Shown here: positions 1-5,637 of the stretch, piece by piece
Layout: each line of letters begins with the position of its first letter
Position numbering within the stretch: position 1 is the stretch's first letter
Notes under the pieces: model-generated
Database searches by the model: none
What the model was told of the DNA's origin: nothing
The model's input: the letters and a program-made list of their open reading frames with translations, nothing else
Assembly: GCA_012965455.1 (NCBI GenBank)
Contig: DTSG01000002.1
Span: forward strand, 11,841-19,655
Reading direction: 5' to 3'
Source: Planctomycetaceae bacterium
GTDB taxonomy: Bacteria; Planctomycetota; Planctomycetia; Pirellulales; Pirellulaceae
Length of the DNA: 7,815 nucleotides
Made by a program: the position numbers and the translations under genes

Positions 1-73
1 TACTAACGAAGACATCCGCCCAAGGCGTGCAACTTACGTTTGAGATCTTTGAGCGACCAACGATCAATACGGT
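1..73 (+). repeat. Displaced exact copy of an internal bamA segment
   Basis: These 73 bases match 4457-4529 without a mismatch. There they encode residues 130-154 of the POTRA protein, at the POTRA1/POTRA2 boundary. Identity stops sharply: base 74 is a, whereas base 4530 is c, and the following bases are unrelated. From about base 74 on, the sequence is the interior of pth, so this copy is not in its native context. It is either a chimeric contig end or the joint of a head-to-tail duplication. It should not be read as a functional gene. Confidence 0.93.
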
Positions 74-75
74 AG

Positions 76-414
76 GTTGATTTTTATGATTTACCACATG
101 ACGACATCCTTGTTGTGTGCGATGATATAAATCTCCCACTGGGGAATTTGCGCTTTCGAGCCAAAGGATCTGCGGGAGGTCAAAAAGGGTTGAACGATAT
201 CCTGCAAAAACTGGGAAGTCAGAATATTCCTAGATTACGCATCGGAGTCGGGAAACCTCCCCCGCGGTGGGATGCCGCGGATTATGTATTGGGAAAATTC
301 ACAACGCAAGAACAGGAAATCGTACAACAATCCGTTGACTGGGCAAGCAACGCCGTAGCCGACTGGGTAGCCCACGATACCGCCTTTTGCATGAACCAAT
401 ACAACGAGAAATAA
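76..414 (+). CDS. pth: Peptidyl-tRNA hydrolase, C-terminal part only (5' end missing)
   Basis: Pth cleaves the ester bond of peptidyl-tRNAs that drop off the ribosome, recycling tRNA in the cytoplasm. The readable part is 112 residues, beginning VDFYDLPHDD and ending MNQYNEK; the family is usually about 190-200 residues, so roughly the first 80 are missing. Recognisable blocks are VVCDDINLPLG (its first Asp matches the catalytic Asp93 of E. coli Pth), GSAGGQKGL, PRLRIGVG and DAADYVLGKF. The N-terminal blocks with the catalytic His are absent. A TAG at 73-75 stops the frame exactly where bamA-derived sequence joins, so no native start exists here. The position of E. coli Asn114 (GGHNGL) reads Lys (GGQKGL); I believe this occurs in planctomycete homologues but could not check. 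A GTG at 115 is in frame but lies inside the conserved core, so it is not a credible start. rpsF follows after 45 bases, as expected for an operon. Intact in the genome, broken by the junction here, is the likeliest reading. Confidence 0.9.
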   Translation, partial: VDFYDLPHDDILVVCDDINLPLGNLRFRAKGSAGGQKGLNDILQKLGSQNIPRLRIGVGKPPPRWDAADYVLGKFTTQEQEIVQQSVDWASNAVADWVAHDTAFCMNQYNEK

Positions 415-446
415 GTAACTAAACAATAAACTAATTTTGATTTTAT

Positions 447-453
447 GAGGAGA
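447..453 (+). promoter_or_regulatory. Ribosome binding site deciding the rpsF start
   Basis: GAGGAGA is a near-perfect anti-Shine-Dalgarno match placed 6 bases before the TTG at 460. The ATG at 445 lies just upstream and overlaps this site, and it has no purine-rich site of its own. This argues that translation starts at the TTG and that the codons reading MRRID are the binding site itself. Confidence 0.65.
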
Positions 454-459
454 ATTGAT

Positions 460-975
460 TTGTCTGCAACCGTTTACGAATGCATGCACATTCTCGATTC
501 CAATCGATATGCTCGTGACCCCAGTGGAGTTCAAGAGTCTGTCGATAGCACGGTTACGAAATTTGATGGAGAAATCCTTGTTTCGCGACTTTGGAACGAA
601 CAGAAACTTGCCTATCTCGTCGATGGTCACCGTAAAGGGACTTATTGGCTTAGCTACATCCGAATTGAAGGATCACGACTCGTGGAAATGGAACGTGCCT
701 TCCAACTCAACGAAAATGTCCTGCGGACTTTGACTTTGCGACTTGACGAACGACTCGTCGAACCAATGGTTGCTCATGCTCTGGGAGAAACTGCGCCAAG
801 CACCATCGGTGACGATGATACTGCCAGTGATGCCGGTGATCAGAGTGATGCGAATAATAGCAAAGCAGCTGATGAATCGGTCGAAACAACTGAATCGGTC
901 GAAACAACTGAATCGGTCGAAACAACTGAATCAGCCGATCAACCGGTAGCTGAAGAAGCTAGTAGTGAATCGTAG
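460..975 (+). CDS. rpsF: Small ribosomal subunit protein S6 with an acidic C-terminal tail
   Basis: S6 binds 16S rRNA together with S18 on the 30S platform. From the TTG start the protein is 171 residues. The S6 fold covers about 4-105: VYECMHILDSNRYARD (strand 1 and helix 1), GEILVSRLWNEQKLAYLVDGHRKGTYWLSYIRI (central strands), and the ELNxxLR-like block FQLNENVLRTLTLRLDE. Residues 109-171 form a low-complexity tail rich in Asp, Glu, Ser and Thr, including three ESVETT units. That makes the protein clearly longer than typical bacterial S6 (about 95-135 residues). The TTG is preferred over ATG 445 because of the GAGGAGA site 6 bases before it and because MSATVYE fits the usual short S6 N-terminus; the ATG alternative adds MRRID. 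It sits between pth and ssb, a common operon order, and ends 127 bases before ssb. Identity is near certain; the start is less so. Confidence 0.95.
   Translation: MSATVYECMHILDSNRYARDPSGVQESVDSTVTKFDGEILVSRLWNEQKLAYLVDGHRKGTYWLSYIRIEGSRLVEMERAFQLNENVLRTLTLRLDERLVEPMVAHALGETAPSTIGDDDTASDAGDQSDANNSKAADESVETTESVETTESVETTESADQPVAEEASSES
874..927 (+). repeat. Three perfect 18-base tandem repeats in rpsF
   Basis: The unit gaatcggtcgaaacaact occurs three times with no mismatch (874-891, 892-909, 910-927), and a fourth unit begins (gaatc) before diverging. It is in frame, each unit encoding ESVETT in the acidic tail of S6. Perfect identity at DNA level suggests recent expansion by slippage, so copy number may vary between strains. 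Confidence 0.95.
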
Positions 976-991
976 ATAAGATGATACGGTT

Positions 992-1010
992 TTGTGACGT
1001 CATATCACAA
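992..1010. promoter_or_regulatory. Inverted repeat upstream of ssb, possible operator
   Basis: TTGTGA (992-997) and TCACAA (1005-1010) are perfect 6-base inverted arms around a 7-base spacer. The 8-base palindrome TGACGTCA (995-1002) overlaps the left arm. The site lies in the 127-base gap between rpsF and ssb, about 93 bases before the ssb start, where a regulator of ssb could bind. It resembles a CRP-type site, but the spacer is 7 rather than 6, and no T-run follows to make it a terminator. Chance occurrence is quite possible. Confidence 0.25.
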
Positions 1011-1102
1011 TATTGCCCTCCACACCGGTTTAGGTGAGCGGACACGCAGTAGACATTGTCGACTCCAAACTTTTCATACCACTATTAAGGAATGTTACCA
1101 AC

Positions 1103-1636
1103 ATGGCCAGTTTTAATAAAGTTATCCTGATGGGTAATCTCACTAGGGATGTTGAATTGCGACACACGAATTCAGGTATAGCGGTGACCGAAATTGGACT
1201 CGCTGTAAATGAAAAACGTAAAGACGCCAATGGACAGTGGGTTGAGGAAACTACGTTCGTTGACATTACTCTGTGGGGACGAACCGCTGAAATTTGTAAC
1301 GAGTACTTAGGTAAGGGTTCCGGAGTCCTAATTGAAGGGCGACTGAAACTTGACCAGTGGGACGACAAACAGACTGGACAAAAACGAAGTAAACTACTAG
1401 TGACCGGTGATCGCATGCAAATGCTTCCACGTGGTGGAGGCAGTGGTGGAGGCAGTGGTGGAGGCAGTGGCGACGGTGGCGGAAGCTTCCAAGATTCCAA
1501 CCCAGCACCTCCAGCTCAGTCATTTCAACAGCAGCCTCAAAGCAATCAAGGAGCACAGCAATTTCAGTCGGAACCGGCGCCCTCGGAAAACCCTCCCTCA
1601 GCAGCACCTCCCGTGGATGATGATATCCCTTTTTAA
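1103..1636 (+). CDS. ssb: Single-stranded DNA-binding protein
   Basis: SSB coats single-stranded DNA during replication, repair and recombination, and recruits partner proteins through its C-terminal tip. The protein is 177 residues. The OB fold spans about 1-108: MASFNKVILMGNLTRDVELR, the FVDITLWGRTAEICNEYLGKGSGVLIEGRL core with Trp59, and LLVTGDRMQML. A glycine-serine linker follows (about 111-128, including three GGGS units), then a Gln/Pro/Ser-rich disordered region, and the classical acidic tip DDDIPF at 172-177. ATG 1103 was chosen because MASFNKV is where family homology begins; an upstream in-frame GTG at 1034 would add 23 unrelated residues. AAGGA at 1087-1091 is a possible but distant ribosome site. 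It lies between rpsF and rplI, the place it also takes (with rpsR) in Firmicutes-like operons. Full length, with all key parts present. Confidence 0.97.
   Translation: MASFNKVILMGNLTRDVELRHTNSGIAVTEIGLAVNEKRKDANGQWVEETTFVDITLWGRTAEICNEYLGKGSGVLIEGRLKLDQWDDKQTGQKRSKLLVTGDRMQMLPRGGGSGGGSGGGSGDGGGSFQDSNPAPPAQSFQQQPQSNQGAQQFQSEPAPSENPPSAAPPVDDDIPF
1433..1468 (+). repeat. Three perfect 12-base tandem repeats in ssb
   Basis: The unit ggtggaggcagt is present three times without mismatch and in frame, encoding GGGS-GGGS-GGGS at the start of the SSB linker. It joins the folded OB domain to the disordered tail. The DNA-level identity suggests slippage expansion rather than only amino-acid selection. 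Confidence 0.93.
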
Positions 1637-1694
1637 CGTTCACACCAACCAAACAAATTTCAATCTAACACTCTTTCATTAAGTGACTCGGAAA

Positions 1695-2213
1695 ATGCCC
1701 AGAAGCCCCGAAACAAAACGATCTTACAAACGTCTACCCAAAGGTCCCAACGGGGGAATCGAATTACTGTTAATTCAGTCTGTCGATAACCTCGGACACG
1801 CTGGTGACATTGTCGAAGTGAAACCTGGATTTGCTAATAACTATTTGATTCCAAATGCCATGGCCACGATTGCCTCGGAACACCATAAGCGAATGGTCGA
1901 AAAACATCGCGCCAAGATTCAAGCACAAGCTCAAGCGCGCTTGGCTGGCCGACGTGAAATCGCTGCTAAACTCGCCGAAGAAAGTGTTACGATTGAGTCC
2001 AAAGCCAACGAAGAAGGCGTCCTCTACGGTAGCGTCGGCGTAAACGACATCGTTGATCATTTACGTGGCAAGAACTACACAATCAACAGCGAAAACGTCA
2101 TCATCGATGGACAAATTAAAGAACACGGGCTATTCACCGTCACGGTGCACCTGCACCAAGACGTTGACGATGTTGAATTGAAGGTGTGGGTTGTCCCACC
2201 AACTGGAGAATAA
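1695..2213 (+). CDS. rplI: Large ribosomal subunit protein L9 with a basic N-terminal extension
   Basis: L9 binds 23S rRNA near the L1 stalk base and helps maintain reading-frame fidelity. The protein is 172 residues. The N domain starts at about residue 22 (IELLLIQSVDNLGHAGDIVEV), with the rRNA-binding KPGFANNYLIPNAMA stretch at about 43-57. The connecting helix is at about 65-97 (HKRMVEKHRAK onward, rich in Ala, Lys and Arg), and the C domain is at about 98-170, with EGVLYGSVGVNDIVDHL and the HGLFTVTVHLH strand. Before the usual family start there are about 21 extra residues, strongly basic (MPRSPETKRSYKRLPKGPNG), a feature I associate with planctomycete L9. ATG 1695 was taken; an in-frame GTG at 1683 would add MTRK, and neither has a convincing ribosome site. 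It is the last gene before a strong terminator, 58 bases after ssb. Confidence 0.95.
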   Translation: MPRSPETKRSYKRLPKGPNGGIELLLIQSVDNLGHAGDIVEVKPGFANNYLIPNAMATIASEHHKRMVEKHRAKIQAQAQARLAGRREIAAKLAEESVTIESKANEEGVLYGSVGVNDIVDHLRGKNYTINSENVIIDGQIKEHGLFTVTVHLHQDVDDVELKVWVVPPTGE

Positions 2214-2253
2214 TCTCCGCTCAATTCGATTCCAAACTTGTTGTTCACACCCC

Positions 2254-2287
2254 AAAAGCTCTGCCGACAATTCGGCCGAGCTTTTTT
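2254..2287 (+). terminator. Rho-independent terminator after rplI
   Basis: A 14-base stem (arms 2254-2267 and 2272-2285) with 13 paired positions and one T/C mismatch closes on the 4-base loop CAAT. The arm AAAAGCTC pairs with GAGCTTTT, and the inner GCCGA pairs with TCGGC. The right arm runs into six Ts (2282-2287). It lies 40 bases after the rplI stop and should end the pth-rpsF-ssb-rplI transcript. The A-run on the left arm would also let it work, more weakly, in the reverse direction. Confidence 0.9.
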
Positions 2288-2400
2288 GCTAAGCTGTTGC
2301 TTCAAACCAATGCATTAATCAGCGATGCCGTGTACAATAACGGCTTACTTATCACACTCGCTGAAAAATAACACCTTTTCGTTTGGATCACTGCGACTTA
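2288..2400 (+). promoter_or_regulatory. dnaB leader with a weak promoter candidate
   Basis: Because the terminator lies between rplI and dnaB, dnaB probably needs its own promoter in this gap. TACAAT at 2333-2338 is a fair -10 hexamer, but no good -35 is found 16-18 bases before it. It lies inside a small inverted repeat, GCCGT (2327-2331) and ACGGC (2340-2344), which could be an operator or chance. No strong ribosome site precedes the dnaB ATG. The location is inferred from context more than from motif quality. Confidence 0.25.
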
Positions 2401-3837
2401 ATGGCAATAGTTCCCGACCAACGCGCTAACGGCAAATTCTCCACCACTGCCGAGTTTCTCGACCGTCAACCGCCCTATGATCTCAATGCGGAAAAGGGCG
2501 TCCTCGGCAGTATCCTGCTGATGCCTGACGTGATCGATGATGTCATTTTGATAATCCGCGCGGAAGATTATTTTGATGAAGCCCATCAAAAACTCTACCA
2601 AACGATGAAGGACATGCACGACGATGGTCAAAAAATCGACACGATGTTACTCGTTGATCGCTTAAAAACCGCAGGACTATATGAACTAATTGGCGGCGCC
2701 GGATTCCTTGCTGAAATAGGAAAGGCTGTCCCCAATGCCGCGCACGCAGTTTATTACGCAGAAATCGTGCGCGAAAAATCAACCTACCGTTCACTAATCG
2801 ATGTGAGCACAGAAATCTTAAAAGACGCTTACGATCAAAACAACGATTCACGAAACTTGCTGAGCCAAGCAGAACAAAAAATATTCGGTATTGTCGATGA
2901 CCGTGGTCATAATACCGTTTCGCCGTTGAATGATATTTTACATGAAGCCATGGATCGTATGGACGCTCGCATGAGTGGCAATTATGCCGACGATGCTGTC
3001 GCGACCCATTTCCAAGACCTTGACAACATCACCGGTGGCTTACACGCAAACGAATTGATTATCCTAGCGGCTCGCCCAAGTATGGGAAAAACTGCTTTTG
3101 CGATGAACATCACCGAAAATGTCGCTGTGCTTAGTGATCAGCCCGTGTTGTTCGTCAGTTTAGAAATGTCCAAATTGGAATTATGCGATCGCTTGTTGTG
3201 TAGCGCTGCCAGAGTTAATGGTCAAAAACTGCGAAATGGGAACATTGGCAATGACGAAAGAAAGCAACTGATAGAAAAAGCGGGGGAAATGAGCAGTGCT
3301 CCGCTATATGTTGACGATGCACCGAGTCGTACCGTCAGCGAAATAGCAGCGTCTGCTAGAAGAATCCGCCGCCGCCAAGGTAAACTCGGACTGATCGTCG
3401 TCGACTATCTGCAACTTATCGAACCCGATAATCCACGCGACCCACGGCAAGAGCAAGTCGCGAAAATGGCTCGCCGCCTCAAAGGACTCGCCCGTGACCT
3501 TTCCGTCCCCGTGCTGTGCCTGTCGCAATTAAACCGACAAACAGAGGGCACGGGTGACCATCGTCCGAAATTGAGCCACTTGCGTGAATCTGGTGCGATC
3601 GAACAAGACGCTGATGTTGTGATGTTTATTCACCGTGAAGAATACTATCAACGCGGTGATGACGCTGAACAATATGCGGGCCAAGCGGAAATTATCATTG
3701 CCAAGCAGCGTAACGGTCCAACCGGGGAAATCGAAATGCTGTGGCAAAAAGACTTCACCCGCTTCGTCGACAAAGCACCTGAACGCTTGCAAGCATTCGA
3801 TGACTTCAACGCCGCACCAGCTGGCGACCCTTTCTAA
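2401..3837 (+). CDS. dnaB: Replicative DNA helicase DnaB
   Basis: DnaB is the hexameric 5'-3' helicase that unwinds the chromosome ahead of the replication fork, using ATP, and interacts with primase. The protein is 478 residues, typical for the family. The N-terminal domain covers about 25-130 (PPYDLNAEKGVLGSILL, then FLAEIGKAVPNAAHAVYYAEIVREK). A linker with helices spans about 130-200. The RecA-like C domain starts near 203. It has Walker A ARPSMGKT (224-231, Lys230), SLEMS with the likely catalytic Glu255, Walker B LIVVDYLQL (331-339, Asp335), LSQLNRQ (374-380), the ESGAIEQDADVVMFIHRE block (396-413), and the AKQRNGPTG motif with the probable arginine finger (434-442). No intein is present although this gene often hosts one. 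ATG 2401 fits; a TTG at 2383 would add six residues. It follows the rplI terminator, so it is probably transcribed separately. Confidence 0.98.
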   Translation: MAIVPDQRANGKFSTTAEFLDRQPPYDLNAEKGVLGSILLMPDVIDDVILIIRAEDYFDEAHQKLYQTMKDMHDDGQKIDTMLLVDRLKTAGLYELIGGAGFLAEIGKAVPNAAHAVYYAEIVREKSTYRSLIDVSTEILKDAYDQNNDSRNLLSQAEQKIFGIVDDRGHNTVSPLNDILHEAMDRMDARMSGNYADDAVATHFQDLDNITGGLHANELIILAARPSMGKTAFAMNITENVAVLSDQPVLFVSLEMSKLELCDRLLCSAARVNGQKLRNGNIGNDERKQLIEKAGEMSSAPLYVDDAPSRTVSEIAASARRIRRRQGKLGLIVVDYLQLIEPDNPRDPRQEQVAKMARRLKGLARDLSVPVLCLSQLNRQTEGTGDHRPKLSHLRESGAIEQDADVVMFIHREEYYQRGDDAEQYAGQAEIIIAKQRNGPTGEIEMLWQKDFTRFVDKAPERLQAFDDFNAAPAGDPF

Positions 3838-4068
3838 GAACTCGCGCTGCGATTCCCCAAATATCCCCAATGCGTAGACCCGTGATAATTCGTGGTTGGA
3901 AATACGTATTGCCCCAGAAGAGGGAATATTGTATTTTTCTCCCATCTTTGCAGCCTATTTATACGTGTCATCAAATCGATAGCATGTACGTTTGCAGCAA
4001 ACGAATTCATATACATCCGCGAATATAAGCAAGTCGTTTTCGTATTGTCTGCGAATGGACAAATACCT
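3838..4068 (+). other. Intergenic region between dnaB and the POTRA gene
   Basis: This 231-base gap holds no convincing gene, terminator or RNA. The downstream frame stays open back to a GTG at 3892, but the extra 59 residues do not look like part of the protein and would bury its signal peptide. It is AT-rich in the second half, with TTGCAG- and TATACA-like hexamers at poor spacing, so a promoter for the outer-membrane genes is likely somewhere here but cannot be placed. Confidence 0.5.
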
Positions 4069-5610
4069 ATGCATCAAACTACATATGTCAAACACCTATT
4101 CACGTTCAGTGCCGTTAGCATCGCAATATTTCTTTGCAGCAAACCATTGCCGCTGAGTGCTCAAAATCCCGCTACATTCCCTGCGGCAAACAGTTCACCG
4201 AGTCAACAATCCGTGCCCGTCGCGACATCGCCTCCCGAGGCACAATCCTCGTCCACAATCGCCAATCAATCCAATCCCCACCCTGAATTCCAGGGGATGC
4301 CGGTGATTTCCATTGAATTCAAGGGTAATCGATATTTAACCGCAGAAAAACTGTATGGCACTATCAAGACCCGCATCGATCGTTCCTTCGATTCCGCCAT
4401 CATCAAAGAAGATGTACGACGACTTTACCGCACTGGACTAATCCGCGATGTACGATTACTAACGAAGACATCCGCCCAAGGCGTGCAACTTACGTTTGAG
4501 ATCTTTGAGCGACCAACGATCAATACGGTCCGCTTTATCGGAAATAGAATGTTTCTCGACAATAAGCTTACCAAGCAATCAGATTTACGGGGTGGTGATG
4601 CCTTGGATATATTCGCGATTGAAGATGCAAAACGAAAAATTGAAGAACTATATCACGAAAAAGGTCACCCCAAAGCCCACGTTACGATCCTCGAAGGCAA
4701 CAAGCCAGACCAACGAAACGTCGTTTTTTATATCGACGAAGGACCTCGTGAAAAGATTGCCAAAATCGAAGTTGTCGGAAATGACCCGCGATTGGCAACC
4801 GACGCTCGCTTAAAAACGCAGTTACAAGCTAAAGACAAACTTACCAATTGGCTCTACGGCGGAGACTATGTACCTAAGGCTATCGATGCCGACGTGCAAC
4901 AGTTGATCAGCTATTACCGCAATCTCGGTTACTTTCAAGCAACCGCTGGGCGGCACGTCGAATACGATGAATCAGGTCATTGGGTAACACTGCGGTTTAT
5001 CGTCAATGAAGGCCCACGCTATCGGATAGGTTCAATATCGATTCAGGGTAACAACCGAGTATCCTCGCCGACGTTGCAACCGCTACTAACAATTCAAAAT
5101 GGTGACTATTTCAATCGTAGTGAACTATCTACCGTACTCGATTCACTAAAAGAACTCTACGGAAAACTTGGCTTTATCTATTCAACGGTTACTCCCGATA
5201 TCCGCTTCAAAGAAGTCCCTGGCGAATTGGATGTCGTTTTTCAAATAGGCGAAGGGGATCAGTTTAAAATTGGTCGTATTGACGCCCATATCAGCGGACT
5301 CAACCCACACACCAAAAATGCCGTCGTCCTCAACCGACTCTCACTCATCCCCGGTTATCTAGCAAACAATCGCGAGGTCAAAGCTAGTGAGCGACGATTG
5401 CGATTTAGCAGCCTATTTAACTCAGATCCGAGCATGGGCACGCCTCCTTCCATTGTCATCCGTACCGACGCCATCGACGCCATGCTTAGCAACGGGACTC
5501 CTGACCAACAACAACCAAAAACCACGCACACAATTCGTGGCCAAAGCCCACCGACAGCAACACCAAACAATAATCCCGTAAATCGCACTTCCGCTTTCCC
5601 TTTGCGGTAG
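4069..5610 (+). CDS. bamA: POTRA-domain half of a split BamA (no barrel)
   Basis: This is the periplasmic portion of an Omp85/BamA protein, which receives unfolded outer-membrane proteins. The 513 residues start with a type I signal peptide: positive N-region (VKH), hydrophobic core at about 10-23, and likely cleavage after LPLSA at 31. A Ser/Pro/Gln-rich stretch follows to about 75. Five POTRA-like units can be traced: about 78-148 (VISIEFKGNRYLTAEKL, RRLYRTGLIRDVRL), 149-226, 229-316 (longer, AKIEVVGNDPRL to FIVNEGPRYRIG), 318-396, and 399-468 (LSLIPGYLANNREVKASERRL). The rest, to 513, is low complexity and contains IRGQSP (489-494). The protein ends at TAG with no beta-barrel; the barrel is in the next gene, same frame, 27 bases on. 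ATG 4069 was chosen because it puts the signal peptide at the N-terminus. Part of this gene (4457-4529) is repeated at the window start. Family identity is firm; the meaning of the split is inference. Confidence 0.9.
   Translation: MHQTTYVKHLFTFSAVSIAIFLCSKPLPLSAQNPATFPAANSSPSQQSVPVATSPPEAQSSSTIANQSNPHPEFQGMPVISIEFKGNRYLTAEKLYGTIKTRIDRSFDSAIIKEDVRRLYRTGLIRDVRLLTKTSAQGVQLTFEIFERPTINTVRFIGNRMFLDNKLTKQSDLRGGDALDIFAIEDAKRKIEELYHEKGHPKAHVTILEGNKPDQRNVVFYIDEGPREKIAKIEVVGNDPRLATDARLKTQLQAKDKLTNWLYGGDYVPKAIDADVQQLISYYRNLGYFQATAGRHVEYDESGHWVTLRFIVNEGPRYRIGSISIQGNNRVSSPTLQPLLTIQNGDYFNRSELSTVLDSLKELYGKLGFIYSTVTPDIRFKEVPGELDVVFQIGEGDQFKIGRIDAHISGLNPHTKNAVVLNRLSLIPGYLANNREVKASERRLRFSSLFNSDPSMGTPPSIVIRTDAIDAMLSNGTPDQQQPKTTHTIRGQSPPTATPNNNPVNRTSAFPLR
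4457..4529 (+). repeat. Native copy of the 73-base segment found at the window start
   Basis: This segment lies inside the POTRA gene in an unbroken reading frame (residues 130-154, across the POTRA1/POTRA2 boundary), so it is the original context. The copy at 1-73 is identical. The two copies are direct repeats, 4456 bases apart. Confidence 0.93.
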
Positions 5611-5637
5611 GCAATCGGTCACTTCATAGGCTCGCAA

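Noticed and set aside
235..630. Minus-strand open frame across the pth end and rpsF start
   Set aside because: It lies opposite two well-recognised genes, has no recognisable domain, and is a shadow of their codon pattern.
992..1010. CRP-type binding site
   Set aside because: The half-sites match TGTGA/TCACA but the spacer is 7 rather than 6 bases, and no CRP-like regulator is known to me for this context; kept only as a generic dyad.
1034..1102. Upstream GTG start for ssb
   Set aside because: The added 23 residues are unlike SSB, whose homology begins exactly at MASFNKV encoded from 1103.
1030..1652. Minus-strand open frames opposite ssb, one with a Pro-rich repeat
   Set aside because: The Pro-rich repeat is only the complement of the GGGS-coding repeats of ssb; there is no independent support.
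2401..3837. Intein or mobile insertion in dnaB
   Set aside because: The gene is a frequent intein host, but the protein is of normal length with all motifs contiguous.
3892..4068. Upstream in-frame extension of the POTRA gene starting at GTG 3892
   Set aside because: It would put 59 residues with no family similarity in front of a clear signal peptide that begins at ATG 4069.
5608..5610. TAG read as a suppressed or recoded stop
   Set aside because: No recoding signal is evident, other genes in the window use TAG (rpsF) as a normal stop, and the downstream gene has its own signal peptide.
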